This document shows positions 8,413 to 16,626 of a stretch of DNA of 36,251 nucleotides, piece by piece. Both the position numbers and the translations under genes were made by a program. Below the pieces are notes generated by a model. The model was not told the DNA's origin. It was given only the letters and a program-made list of their open reading frames with translations, and did no database searches. The stretch's first letter is position 1. Every line of letters starts with the position of its first letter. Source of the stretch: Fuerstiella sp. (GTDB lineage: Bacteria > Planctomycetota > Planctomycetia > Planctomycetales > Planctomycetaceae); the NCBI GenBank assembly GCA_022843805.1, contig JALHMY010000096.1, positions 1,285 through 37,535 of the forward strand, read 5' to 3'.

Positions 8413-9243
8413 ATGTCTCCAGCGGATGGAACGATGACCGACGAAGTAAAGAACGAAATCAGACAACTGAGCAGGATTCAGCGACGCATTCTGGGTGTTC
8501 TGATGGAAAAGGCGTTCACTACTCCCGAACAGTATCCTCTGACATTAAAGGCCACGACCACCGGCTGCAATCAAAAGAATAATCGCGATCCACTGAGTGA
8601 TTATACAGAGGATCAGGTTGCCGACACGCTGGAACAGCTACAGCAGCTGGGACTGATTGCGGAAGTCTACACTGACGGCGGCCGGGCACCCCGATATCGT
8701 CACTACATGCGGCACAAGTTCGATTTTACCGAGACACAGTTTGCGGTCATCGCTGAACTGCTGCTTCGTGGACGGCAGCAGCCCGGCGAGCTTCGGACTC
8801 GTGCAAGTCGCATGGTGAAAATTGACAGCCAGGACCATTTGAAGACGGACCTGCAGTCGCTTCAGGAAAAAGGCTTCATTCAGGCAAACGGACCGCTGGA
8901 ACGCCGAGGTGTGGATGTTGACCACACGTTTTATGCACCTCGCGAAGGTCACACGATGCAGCCTGCCGTACTGGAGCCGGAAGCAGAAGCAGCCTCGTCC
9001 GATCGGGAACCAGCGTCCGTCAGTCCCTCGGCAACAATACAGAAAAGTTCGTCCACTGCAACAGCCTCATCGGGAACGGCGACTGCCGGTTCTTCGGCTT
9101 CGTTGTCAGAAGCCGCATCGGCTGCTCTGGCGGCGATGAATCACCGAATTGCGGAACTGATCCAGCAGGTGAATGGACTGCAGTCGACCGTGGATTCTCT
9201 GCAGGATCGGCTGGCTCGAATCGAACGTGACCTTGGAGTCTGA
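8413..9243 (+). CDS. YceH/DUF480 family protein with a C-terminal coiled-coil extension
   Basis: 276 residues. The N-terminal part (about 18-180) is a two-winged-helix DUF480 domain as in E. coli YceH: RRILGVLMEKAFTTPEQYPL (24-43), CNQKNNRDP (52-60) and GRAPRYRH are family hallmarks. Its molecular function is not established; the winged helices suggest nucleic-acid or protein binding. Residues 185-238 form a Ser/Thr/Ala/Glu-rich linker. The last 35 residues are a predicted amphipathic coiled coil (MNHRIAELIQQVNGLQ onward), which could mediate oligomerisation. Starts at 8413 and 8434 (Met8) are both possible. It follows the ABC ATPase after 264 bases without a visible gene, so it is probably transcribed separately. 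Confidence 0.85.
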   Translation: MSPADGTMTDEVKNEIRQLSRIQRRILGVLMEKAFTTPEQYPLTLKATTTGCNQKNNRDPLSDYTEDQVADTLEQLQQLGLIAEVYTDGGRAPRYRHYMRHKFDFTETQFAVIAELLLRGRQQPGELRTRASRMVKIDSQDHLKTDLQSLQEKGFIQANGPLERRGVDVDHTFYAPREGHTMQPAVLEPEAEAASSDREPASVSPSATIQKSSSTATASSGTATAGSSASLSEAASAALAAMNHRIAELIQQVNGLQSTVDSLQDRLARIERDLGV

Positions 9244-9327
9244 ATCGGCTGCGTTTATAACGAGTCAGGATTCCGGGAGGTCTTAGAGTCATCGAAAACT
9301 CCCGCTGATGTAAGAGGATGCCGAACT

Positions 9328-9756
9328 TCAATCGGCGCTGCCGGGATCCTGAACCAGCTGAAATGCGCCGGAGACCTCCAAGGGGACCCGGCAGATCTGG
9401 TGCGTTGCGAATTTTACAAAGGCCCAGTTCGTTGCTGCCGTTGCCAGCTGTTTGCCGTCTGAAGTTCGAATAATTTCATACTTTCGAAGTGATGTGACAC
9501 GTTTCATGTCGGCCACCCAGGTGCGTACGACCACCTTATCGTTGACAAAGGCGGGCAGCAAATACTCAATAAAATGCGATCTCACGACCCAGCCATGTCC
9601 CAGCTGGTGATACGCCTCAGGCGGCCAGCCCTGAGCGGTGGAATGAGCGACCGCTGCTGACTGCAGCCATCGAACATATTCCAGATTGTTAACATGGCCG
9701 ACACCGTCGATTTCATCCGGTCGCACGATGTGCGGATACTCGAATACTGCAGGCAT
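9328..9756 (-). CDS. Hotdog-fold acyl-CoA thioesterase (YbgC/4HBT family)
   Basis: 142 residues, the usual size for a single-hotdog thioesterase. The active-site stretch RPDEIDGVGHVNNLEYVRW (12-30) matches the D-x(4)-GHVNN motif of 4-hydroxybenzoyl-CoA thioesterase/YbgC proteins, with Asp17 the likely catalytic acid. It would hydrolyse an acyl-CoA or acyl-ACP in the cytosol; the chain length cannot be read from sequence. The ATG start is clear. It is the last gene of a minus-strand run (McsA-like, cmoA, cmoB, this gene), about 80 bases after cmoB, and faces the 3' end of the YceH-family gene. Confidence 0.85.
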   Translation of the reverse strand: MPAVFEYPHIVRPDEIDGVGHVNNLEYVRWLQSAAVAHSTAQGWPPEAYHQLGHGWVVRSHFIEYLLPAFVNDKVVVRTWVADMKRVTSLRKYEIIRTSDGKQLATAATNWAFVKFATHQICRVPLEVSGAFQLVQDPGSAD

Positions 9757-9837
9757 AATTCAGAACGCCCCACAATGACAGGTCCCTGCGAATCTTAACC
9801 GGTACGCCTCACCATCCAGGCCCCTGACACAACGAAC

Positions 9838-10824
9838 TTACAGAATATTTGCCGTGATCATGGCTCGTCGGGGACCAGGATAACCTTCGATCGTTCGTTT
9901 CTGATTCGAAGGATCCAGAAAATCGGGTAAGGAATCAAACGTCATCCACTCCGTCTTTCGCTGTTCCTCAGGAGTTGTTTCCGTCACATCGATGACTTCG
10001 CAGTTACGGAATCCCGTGCGTTGCAGCCATTTCAGCAGCATCGAAATCGAGGGAATAAACCAGACGTTTCTCATCATGGCGTACCGATCATGCGGTACCA
10101 GAACGGATTCTTCCTTCTGATCAATAATCAGAGTTTCCAGGATAAGCTGGCCGCCTGGCCGCAGAGCAGACCGCAGCGACAGAAGATGATCGACCGGGCT
10201 GGTCCGATGATAGAGAACTCCCATAGAGACGACCGTATCGAACAGGCGAAGTCGTTCGGGCAGCACATTGTCGCCGACGGGCAATATGTAGTGCTGATTG
10301 TGGGTATCGGCAAATCTCCGAATCACCTCATACTGCATAACGTAAAGTAAAAACGGATCCAGCCCACAGACCAGCCGGGCTCCGGCATGTTGTATGCGCC
10401 ATCCGTAGTAACCGTTACCGCAGCCAACATCAAGAACCCGGCGGTCTCGAAAGCTGACGTGCGGAATCAGTCGATTCCACTTCCAGTCGGATCGCCATTC
10501 GGTGTCAATTTCCACATCAAAAATATGGAACGGTCCTTTGCGCCAGGGATGAAACTTCATCAGAGTCGCGGTTAGCTGTTCCCGATCGGCCAGGGGCGAT
10601 GTGTCCGGGTTTGCCGAGCGCACCGTGACGTGTGAGGATGAGGCATCAACGATCGTTCCTTCGCCGGAGGGCAGCTGACTCCATACGGTTTTCCATGCCT
10701 CCAGGTTTCCATGTCGGTCATTCCGGAAAGTCTCTTCAGCGATTGTTCGAAGGCGACCAGCCCATTCTCCTGCACCCAGATCTTCCAGCTGATCGTAGAG
10801 GCCTTCCCGGTCAAACAGAGTCAC
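9838..10824 (-). CDS. cmoB: tRNA U34 carboxymethyltransferase CmoB
   Basis: 328 residues, the family length. CmoB transfers a carboxymethyl group from carboxy-S-adenosylmethionine to 5-hydroxyuridine at position 34 of tRNAs, giving cmo5U, which broadens wobble decoding. The conserved block LMKFHPWRKGPFHIF (88-102) leads into IDTEWRSDWKWNR, followed by the nucleotide-binding motif LDVGCGNGYYGWRI (131-144) and later MGVLYHR. All are typical of CmoB. The start is GTG at 10824, whose four bases GTGA overlap the cmoA stop, so translation is coupled to cmoA. The 5-hydroxylation enzymes (TrhO/TrhP) are not in the window. Confidence 0.95.
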   Translation of the reverse strand: MTLFDREGLYDQLEDLGAGEWAGRLRTIAEETFRNDRHGNLEAWKTVWSQLPSGEGTIVDASSSHVTVRSANPDTSPLADREQLTATLMKFHPWRKGPFHIFDVEIDTEWRSDWKWNRLIPHVSFRDRRVLDVGCGNGYYGWRIQHAGARLVCGLDPFLLYVMQYEVIRRFADTHNQHYILPVGDNVLPERLRLFDTVVSMGVLYHRTSPVDHLLSLRSALRPGGQLILETLIIDQKEESVLVPHDRYAMMRNVWFIPSISMLLKWLQRTGFRNCEVIDVTETTPEEQRKTEWMTFDSLPDFLDPSNQKRTIEGYPGPRRAMITANIL

Positions 10825-11654
10825 GAGTGTGCACTCCGCTCGAAATCCACCTGATGTTTGTCAGCTTGTTCCTTCGGTGCTGTGGACACTCCCTCAGAAT
10901 GTGCCTTGGCCTGGCTGTTTGCGTGGACGCCCTTTACCGCCAGAATTGAGACGAAGTTGAAACACTGAAACCAGGGTGTGGCAGTCGAAAAGCCGATTGC
11001 ATGAAGGCGGCTGATATGAGTTTGCAGAGTTTCCGGTAACAGACGGTTTTCAATCGATGTTCGTTTCTGGGCAATTTCAAGATCGCTGTAACCGTGTGCT
11101 CGCTTGAAGTCGTGGTGCAGTTCTGTCATCAGAGTCTGTTCTCCCGGGTCGGGAAAACAGATTTTTTCGGACAGCAACAATGCGCCTCCTGGCAATAACC
11201 CGGAGAAGATTCGTGCGAGAACGCCGGCCCGTTCCTCGGGCGGAATGAATTGAAGTGTCAGATTCAGCACGACAAACGAAGCATTAAAAATGTTTACGTC
11301 CCGCAGGTCACACTGCAGAACCTCGACCGCACAACCTCCTTCCCTGTCTTCATCCAGCAACTGTTTCAGTCGAATGACCATTGCTTCTGAACTGTCAACC
11401 GCATAGATCACGCAGGATTGAGGTGCATTTCGGCGGATCAGGCGAGTTCCGGCTCCCAGTGAACAGCCGAGATCGTAAACATGACTGCCGGAAGTGACAT
11501 AGCGGCCTGCCAGCTGTTCGATCATGGACAAAATGGAACCGTAACCGGGTACAGATCGTGCAATCATGTCCGGAAAGACCTGCACAACCTTTTCATCAAA
11601 TTCAAAATCGCCGACATGATGCATTGGCAGCGAGTAGATCTGGTCGCGATTCAT
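10821..11654 (-). CDS. cmoA: Carboxy-S-adenosylmethionine synthase CmoA
   Basis: 277 residues. CmoA makes carboxy-SAM from SAM and prephenate, the donor used by CmoB. The N-terminal half follows the enterobacterial protein closely: FDEKVVQVFPDMIARSVPGY (19-38), DLGCSLGAGT (61-70), VVLNLTLQF, PGGALLLSEK and HHDFKRAHGYSDLEIAQKR; WFQCFNFVSILAVKG closes the fold. A tail of about 30 residues, rich in Lys, Glu and His, extends past the usual end. The ATG start is clear. It forms a coupled pair with cmoB. CmoA/CmoB are best known from gamma-proteobacteria but occur more widely; this pair appears complete and intact. Confidence 0.95.
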   Translation of the reverse strand: MNRDQIYSLPMHHVGDFEFDEKVVQVFPDMIARSVPGYGSILSMIEQLAGRYVTSGSHVYDLGCSLGAGTRLIRRNAPQSCVIYAVDSSEAMVIRLKQLLDEDREGGCAVEVLQCDLRDVNIFNASFVVLNLTLQFIPPEERAGVLARIFSGLLPGGALLLSEKICFPDPGEQTLMTELHHDFKRAHGYSDLEIAQKRTSIENRLLPETLQTHISRLHAIGFSTATPWFQCFNFVSILAVKGVHANSQAKAHSEGVSTAPKEQADKHQVDFERSAHS

Positions 11655-11757
11655 TGGCGAATCTTCAGGACCTGTGTACCGGGAAACCTGTCGTTCGGCA
11701 CCAGGCTGGGCGGATGGCCATGTCGGCCAGCCCGCTGCTGAACGTTATTCTGGGATA

Positions 11758-12369
11758 TCATTCGGGAGACTGATCCGGGCGAGATCTGCGGCGTCGAGCT
11801 GGTTTTTCGGGAGGATCGACGGGCGTCTGAGTCGCTTCAGGCTCAGGGGCTTCGTCCCTGGGGGGCGTACGCATTTCTGATTCCAATGCAGCGATTTCGT
11901 CGCGAATTTTTGCGGCCGATTCATAATCCTCACATTCCACCGCGTCCTGCAGATTTTTGCGCAGCTGAATCATCCGGGAATAGCCGGAATCAGAGACAGA
12001 TTTGCTGCGAGGACGCTTTCCGATGTGGGTCGAGTCTTCATGAATGTTTTCCAGCAGTGGCAGAATCTGAGCCATGAATTCGGAATAGTCGCCGGGACAA
12101 CCGAATCGGCCGGTTTCGCGAAATTCGCTGAACGTAATTCCACAGTTTGGGCATGACAGGCCGGCCAGTGATTCGTCTGACCCTTCGCGTGTCAGTTCTT
12201 CCAGTTTTGAAGTGACATCCGAAGTGGATGCAGCCGGAGACTCTTCTGATGAGCTTTCCAGATACTCGCGAGCACAGGTGTCACAAAGGTGAATGGCCGT
12301 TGCCTTACCTTCACGAATCTCCGTAATGTGCATTGTGGCGGGTTTTGAACATCGTCGACATTTTTTCAT
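11758..12369 (-). CDS. McsA-like zinc-finger/UVR-motif protein
   Basis: 203 residues from the ATG at 12369, which has GAGGAAG eight bases upstream; the frame is open further upstream but that extension looks non-coding. CxxC pairs are at Cys4/Cys7, Cys29/Cys32 and Cys73/Cys76. A fourth knuckle is incomplete: Cys91 is present in FGCPGDY where McsA-like proteins have CxxC. A UVR (UvrB/UvrC) motif spans about 132-163 (RMIQLRKNLQDAVECEDYES). The tail is Pro/Glu/Arg-rich. In Firmicutes McsA activates the arginine kinase McsB; no McsB gene is in this window, so partner and function are uncertain. It is the first gene of the minus-strand run leading into cmoA and cmoB. Confidence 0.8.
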   Translation of the reverse strand: MKKCRRCSKPATMHITEIREGKATAIHLCDTCAREYLESSSEESPAASTSDVTSKLEELTREGSDESLAGLSCPNCGITFSEFRETGRFGCPGDYSEFMAQILPLLENIHEDSTHIGKRPRSKSVSDSGYSRMIQLRKNLQDAVECEDYESAAKIRDEIAALESEMRTPPRDEAPEPEATQTPVDPPEKPARRRRSRPDQSPE

Positions 12370-12815
12370 GTCGCAGTCTTCCTCAGGTTCCAGTGCGGCA
12401 TCTGATTTCTCAGGATTAGAGCATCCCTGCATTCTGGGGTATCGTCTCGCAATCAGCATTCGTTTGCAAGGTCGGTCAGCCAGAGAGGACGTTTGGCAGC
12501 GTTCGCTCCGACAGCGATTTTTCAAAAAGCGGAACTTTCTGCCAAACTGCATCGAATCAAAATGAGTCAGGCCGAAATTGGGGCAGGAGATGGCTGAAAT
12601 ACGAGAAGCTTTGGACCGCGGGTGGGGAAGTCGGAGCAAGTTTTGAGCTGTTCTTTGCGGTTATCGTTCCTGACTCTATACTTCGCGGGTCGCAAACGAC
12701 TGTCGAGCCGTTCGGACGACGTGTTTTCTTCTCCCGGATCAGCCGCTGCAGACGCTCCGTCTGGTTTAAGCTCTGCTGGTCTTTCCTGAACTCAGTAATC
12801 TTCGGATCTCATTCA
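12370..12815. other. Divergent intergenic region between the McsA-like gene and aspS
   Basis: About 445 bases without a supported gene. It should hold the promoters of both divergent transcripts. Apart from the candidate aspS promoter listed separately and the GAGGAAG ribosome-binding site of the McsA-like gene, I see no repeat, RNA gene or clear hairpin. Confidence 0.5.
12655..12682 (+). promoter_or_regulatory. Candidate sigma-70-type promoter for aspS
   Basis: TTGCGG (12655-12660) and TATACT (12677-12682) are separated by 16 bases and lie about 134 bases upstream of the aspS start. TATACT matches the -10 consensus at five of six positions; the -35 matches at three or four. The call rests only on similarity to the consensus. 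Confidence 0.35.
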
Positions 12816-14597
12816 GTGCACAGAACACATCATTGCGGAGAACTTCGCCGATCCCATGTTGGACAAACGGTAACGCTCGGCGGCTGGGTGAACAGCTATC
12901 GTGATCACGGTGAAAACCTGGTATTCGTGGACCTGCGAGACAGGTATGGGAAAACTCAGATTGTTTTCAATACCGAAGACAACAGTGATATCGATGGACT
13001 TGCCAGAAAGTTGCGTCGTGAGGACGTTGTGAAAGTCACAGGGGAGGTCCGTTATCGCGGCGACAGTCTTGTGAACCCCAAACTGACGACCGGGGAAATT
13101 GAACTTCGAGTTCACGAACTGGTTGTTCTCAGCAGAAGTAAAACGCCTCCGTTTGAAGTGGAGGGTGGCGACCTTCCCAATGAAGAGCTTCGGCTGAAGT
13201 ACCGTTTCATAGACCTGCGCCGGCCGGAACTTCAAAAGAGCATCATTTTGCGACATCACCTGACTCAGGCGGTGCGTGAATATTTTAACGGACTGCAGTT
13301 TCTGGAAATCGAAACTCCAATGCTGGGACGCAGCACTCCTGAAGGGGCACGCGACTATCTGGTACCAAGCCGAGTTCACCCGGGCAGCTTTTATGCTCTG
13401 CCGCAGTCTCCTCAAATCTATAAACAGATTCTGATGGTTGCCGGCTTCGACCGCTATTATCAGATTGCCCGTTGTTTTCGCGATGAAGACCTGCGAGCGG
13501 ACCGTCAGCCGGAGTTTACTCAAATTGACGTGGAGATGGCGTTTGTTGAACGCAATGACATCCTGGCCATGATCGATGGTCTGGTGGCATTTGTGATGAA
13601 AGCGGTACGTGGCGTGGAAATTAAGACTCCCCTGCCCCGCTATACTTACGCAGATATGATGGAGCGATTTGGTTCTGACAAACCGGACCTGCGATTCGGA
13701 ATGGAACTGATTGATATTGGAGAAATTGCACAGAAAAGCGACTTCGGAGTGTTTCGAACCGTGATGAGTTCGGGCGGTCGAGTTCGCGGGATTAATGCAA
13801 AAGGCGCTGCCGACAAATACAGTCGACGACTTCTGGATGTCGATCTGAAGAACTTCGTCAGCGACTTCGGGGCTAAGGGACTTGCCTATATGAAGGTCGC
13901 TGACGGGAAACTGGAATCGACCATCGCCAAGTTCTTTTCGGAAGAGCTTCAACAGCAGATCATCAGCCGCATGAACGGCGAAAACGGCGACCTGCTGCTG
14001 TTTGTCGCGGACCAGCCAAAGGTCACCTCCTCAGCCCTGTCTGCTCTGCGAAATCGCCTGGCCCGGGAATTGAAACTGTTTGATCCGTCCGAGTTCAGCT
14101 GTCAGTGGGTTGTCGACTTTCCTCTGGTGACATGGAATGCTGACGAACAGCGTTTTGATGCGGAACATCACCCGTTTTGCCAGCCGAATCCGGAAGATGT
14201 GGAACTGATGAACACCGATCCGGGCAAAGTTCGGGCCGATTCCTATGACCTGGTTGTCAACGGGTATGAAGCCGCAAGCGGTAGTGTTCGTATTCATGAT
14301 TCGGCAGTGCAGCAGCAGGTGTTTGATCTTCTGAAGATCCATCCGGAAGAAGCTGAACGACGATTTGGCTTTCTGCTGGAGGCATTGCGATACGGTGCAC
14401 CTCCGCATGCCGGCATTGCTCTGGGACTCGACCGCTGGGTGATGCTGCTGGCCGGCGATGAGAATATTCGTGACGTAATCGCATTTCCAAAGACTCAAAA
14501 GGCATCCGATCTGCTGACCGGCGCTCCGTCTGACGTGGACGCTCGACAGCTGAAAGATCTGCACATTGAGGTGACGGAACTGCCTGACGATAAGTAG
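12816..14597 (+). CDS. aspS: Aspartyl-tRNA synthetase
   Basis: 593 residues, the size of bacterial-type AspRS. It charges tRNA-Asp (or also tRNA-Asn if non-discriminating). The N-terminal anticodon-binding OB-fold begins RTHHCGELRRSHVGQ. Class II motif 1 surrounds FLEIETPMLGRSTPEGARDY (about 162-181). Motif 2 is FRDEDLRADRQPEFTQID (about 220-237). The bacterial GAD-type insertion follows TYADMMERFGSDKPDLRFG, and motif 3 is GIALGLDRWVMLLAG (about 533-547). The start is GTG at 12816, which aligns with the usual family N-terminus; no strong ribosome-binding site precedes it. Whether it is discriminating cannot be decided here. A perfect nine-base hairpin follows the stop. Confidence 0.96.
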   Translation: MHRTHHCGELRRSHVGQTVTLGGWVNSYRDHGENLVFVDLRDRYGKTQIVFNTEDNSDIDGLARKLRREDVVKVTGEVRYRGDSLVNPKLTTGEIELRVHELVVLSRSKTPPFEVEGGDLPNEELRLKYRFIDLRRPELQKSIILRHHLTQAVREYFNGLQFLEIETPMLGRSTPEGARDYLVPSRVHPGSFYALPQSPQIYKQILMVAGFDRYYQIARCFRDEDLRADRQPEFTQIDVEMAFVERNDILAMIDGLVAFVMKAVRGVEIKTPLPRYTYADMMERFGSDKPDLRFGMELIDIGEIAQKSDFGVFRTVMSSGGRVRGINAKGAADKYSRRLLDVDLKNFVSDFGAKGLAYMKVADGKLESTIAKFFSEELQQQIISRMNGENGDLLLFVADQPKVTSSALSALRNRLARELKLFDPSEFSCQWVVDFPLVTWNADEQRFDAEHHPFCQPNPEDVELMNTDPGKVRADSYDLVVNGYEAASGSVRIHDSAVQQQVFDLLKIHPEEAERRFGFLLEALRYGAPPHAGIALGLDRWVMLLAGDENIRDVIAFPKTQKASDLLTGAPSDVDARQLKDLHIEVTELPDDK

Positions 14598-14611
14598 TGC
14601 AGGTATCAGGA

Positions 14612-14644
14612 GCCGGGCAATGAATTCATGCTGCTTTGCCCGGC
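14612..14644 (+). terminator. Hairpin after aspS (possible terminator, no T-run)
   Basis: gccgggcaa (14612-14620) pairs perfectly with ttgcccggc (14636-14644) around a 15-base loop, beginning 14 bases after the aspS stop. No T-run follows, so it may be a 3' stability element rather than an intrinsic terminator. Confidence 0.4.
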
Positions 14645-14702
14645 GGAAATGATTCATGGCCTGATTCGAAACTGAACCGATTTTATGTGAGCTCTGACGA
14701 AC

Positions 14703-15476
14703 ATGAATCTGGACATCACTGGTCGAAACGCGGTGGTTACGGGTGGAGCCAGTGGAATCGGTGCGGCTGTCGTGCGGCTGCTCCAGGAAGAAGGTGCCAA
14801 AGTATCCTGCTGGGATCTTGTTGTTTCCGATCAGGCATGCCATTCCGTCGCTGTGGATATTGCTCAGCTGGATCAGGTCGAGGCGGCATGGCAGGAGACG
14901 GAAGCACATCTCGGCCCGGTCAGTATACTCGTCCATGCGGCGGCCATCGGATCGGGGCATTTCGGTTTTCCGTATACGAACATTCCCATGTCTGCATGGA
15001 GCAGGCTGTTTGATGTCAACGTGATGGGAATGGTGAATGTGGCCCATGTTGCCGGTCCCGCGATGAGCAACCGGCGTCAGGGGGCGATGGTGTTCATTTC
15101 CAGTGTTGCCGGCCAGATTGGTTCTCAAACCGATCCCCCTTACAGCGCCAGCAAAGCGGCGAATATCAACTTTGCTCAGTGCATGGCAAAAGATCTTGCT
15201 GCATCGGGTGTCCGTGTGAATACCGTTTGTCCCGGGATGGTGCGTACGCCGTTAAATCGTTCCGTCTGGCAGGCGTGGGCAGATCAGCAGCCTCAGGAAC
15301 AACGGCTTACCTATGAGCAATGGGGAGACGAAAAGGTAGGACGTATGGTTCCTCTGGGCCGCTGGCAGTCCCCCGAAGATATCGCTTCAACGGTTGTCTT
15401 CCTGTGCAGTGAGCGGGCCAGTGAAATCACCGGTCAGACGATCAACGTGGATGGCGGTTTCGTAATGCACTGGTGA
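14703..15476 (+). CDS. Short-chain dehydrogenase/reductase (SDR, classical)
   Basis: 257 residues, a classical SDR. It is an NAD(P)-dependent oxidoreductase acting on an alcohol or carbonyl; the substrate is unknown. The cofactor-binding TGGASGIG is at 13-20. The usual NNAG is replaced by HAAAIG (78-83). Catalytic residues are Asn106 (DVNVMG), a serine in ISSVAG (132-137), Tyr147 and Lys151 (YSASK). The C-terminus INVDGGFVMHW is typical. An acidic residue (Asp38, in CWDLV) at the end of beta-2 favours NAD over NADP (inference). The ATG is clear. It lies about 105 bases after aspS with an intervening hairpin, so is probably independently expressed. Confidence 0.9.
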   Translation: MNLDITGRNAVVTGGASGIGAAVVRLLQEEGAKVSCWDLVVSDQACHSVAVDIAQLDQVEAAWQETEAHLGPVSILVHAAAIGSGHFGFPYTNIPMSAWSRLFDVNVMGMVNVAHVAGPAMSNRRQGAMVFISSVAGQIGSQTDPPYSASKAANINFAQCMAKDLAASGVRVNTVCPGMVRTPLNRSVWQAWADQQPQEQRLTYEQWGDEKVGRMVPLGRWQSPEDIASTVVFLCSERASEITGQTINVDGGFVMHW

Positions 15477-15486
15477 ATCGGGATCG

Positions 15487-15507
15487 CTGCTTAATTTTAA
15501 GCAGTTT
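15487..15507 (+). terminator. Possible weak intrinsic terminator after the SDR gene
   Basis: ctgctta and taagcag pair over seven bases with a short AT-rich loop, followed by TTT. The stem starts ten bases after the SDR stop. The T-run is short, so confidence is low. Confidence 0.3.
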
Positions 15508-15540
15508 GGTTGGGCTGTGATCGCTGGCAGGTTTCCTGAT

Positions 15541-15546
15541 GGGAGG
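15541..15546 (+). promoter_or_regulatory. Strong Shine-Dalgarno site fixing the TfoX-N start
   Basis: GGGAGG stands six bases before the ATG at 15553. It decides that start over the upstream in-frame GTG at 15517, which has no such site. Strong sites like this are rare in this window. Confidence 0.7.
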
Positions 15547-15552
15547 TTTCTT

Positions 15553-15882
15553 ATGGCGTTCAGCAACTCGCTTGCCGAAAGAATTCGCAGCCATCTTGCT
15601 GGCCGGCAGGGCGTTACAGAGAAGAAGATGTTTGGTGGAATCGTGTTCCTTCTGAACGGCAATATGCTTGTCGGAGTCTGGGAGGAGTCGCTGATTGTTC
15701 GCATTGGCATCGAACAGGCGGAGCACGCCCTGAAACAGCCGTATGTTCGTCCGTTTGATGTGACAGGTCGCCCGATGAAAGGCTGGGCGATGGTTGATGC
15801 TGACGGAACTGACAGCGATGTTGCTCTTCGGTCATGGATCGATCTGGCATGGGACTTCGTTCGAACGCTGCCCGGTAAGTAG
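15553..15882 (+). CDS. TfoX N-terminal domain protein
   Basis: 109 residues consisting almost only of a TfoX-N domain, the N-terminal domain of the competence regulator TfoX/Sxy. KKMFGGIVFLLNGNMLVGVW (residues 25-44) is the hallmark; VRPFDVTGRPMKGWAMV follows. The C-terminal TfoX domain is absent, as in many stand-alone members outside gamma-proteobacteria, which are mostly of unknown function and should not be taken as competence genes. The start at 15553 has an excellent GGGAGG six bases upstream. A terminator-like hairpin follows the stop by 18 bases. Confidence 0.85.
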   Translation: MAFSNSLAERIRSHLAGRQGVTEKKMFGGIVFLLNGNMLVGVWEESLIVRIGIEQAEHALKQPYVRPFDVTGRPMKGWAMVDADGTDSDVALRSWIDLAWDFVRTLPGK

Positions 15883-15900
15883 AGGTCCGCTCGCCGGTGT

Positions 15901-15928
15901 ACGATGGGCATTCCTGTCCGTCGTTTTA
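15901..15928 (+). terminator. Intrinsic-terminator-like hairpin after the TfoX-N gene
   Basis: acgatgggca (15901-15910) pairs with tgtccgtcgt (15915-15924) over ten positions, counting two G-T wobbles, with a four-base loop ttcc, then a TTTT run. Position just after the TfoX-N stop fits a rho-independent terminator. Confidence 0.6.
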
Positions 15929-16626
15929 TTCTGGAGGAGTCCACCATCCGACGCTGAAGCGTGGGAATGGCAGATTGTCGCTTGTAGCACGGGAAATGCT
16001 GCCCGAGCTTCCCCCAGGTACAGTTTCGTGTGCTTCACTATCATCTGAGGTGCCTAAGTACCGCTGGCATCCACTTTCTGGCCTGGGCACGACTGGGAAA
16101 GAAGAAACGAGTTGCGTGTTCCCGCCGATTGCGGAATATCAGCCTAAACGATCGACACGGCGCAAAGAGCAACTCTGGAATCGGATCGTAAAGTCAATTC
16201 CTTCGACTGTGTTCTCGTGTGACGGCTGGCGAGAATTCCTGAGACGGGCGATCTTTAATGTTAAATATTGAATCTCGAGAGAATTCGCGGCTTCTATCTC
16301 TGAGGCGACGGCCGTTAAGACGCTCAGAGCGCACACATGGCCCACTCCGGCTGATGAAGCCGACGTCCGGGTCGGATCGTCAATTCGCCCTGCAGTCTCT
16401 TCTTCCTGAAGAGCCGTCGCGGCATTTTTGAAGCGTGGCCCAAGCATCCTTGCCGGAACCTCTTCCCAAAAAGTTGATTGTTAGACAGACCTTTTTGTCT
16501 TGTCGGCCCACTCTCGTTGTGGCGACAACCTGTCGTTCCGCAAGGAACAAAAATGAATCTTCCTCGCAATGCCGCTCTGACAGGAAACGATTGACATTTG
16601 TTTAGAACACCCGACATCAATGTCTG
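15929..16626. other. Long intergenic region between convergent TfoX-N and larC genes
   Basis: About 700 bases with no gene I can support. Several frames are open for 90-125 codons on both strands, but none has a credible start, a ribosome-binding site, or a recognisable domain. Short inverted repeats occur (for example ttgtcg/cgacaa near 16500-16530), as does a T-rich stretch at 16491-16497. It may be decayed coding sequence or a repeat; I cannot say which. Confidence 0.4.

Noticed and set aside
12370..12639. N-terminal extension of the McsA-like protein
   Set aside because: The internal ATG has a Shine-Dalgarno sequence and starts directly at the first CxxC pair; the upstream stretch looks non-coding.
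12813..13952. A 379-codon open frame antisense to aspS, and a 365-codon one at 14031-15128
   Set aside because: Both run opposite genes with clear domains, and their translations show no family motifs. Antisense frames stay open because of the codon use of the real genes.
16139..16620. Two overlapping minus-strand frames of about 100 codons
   Set aside because: No start signal, no domain and strongly Arg/Ser/Ala-biased; I treat the region as non-coding.
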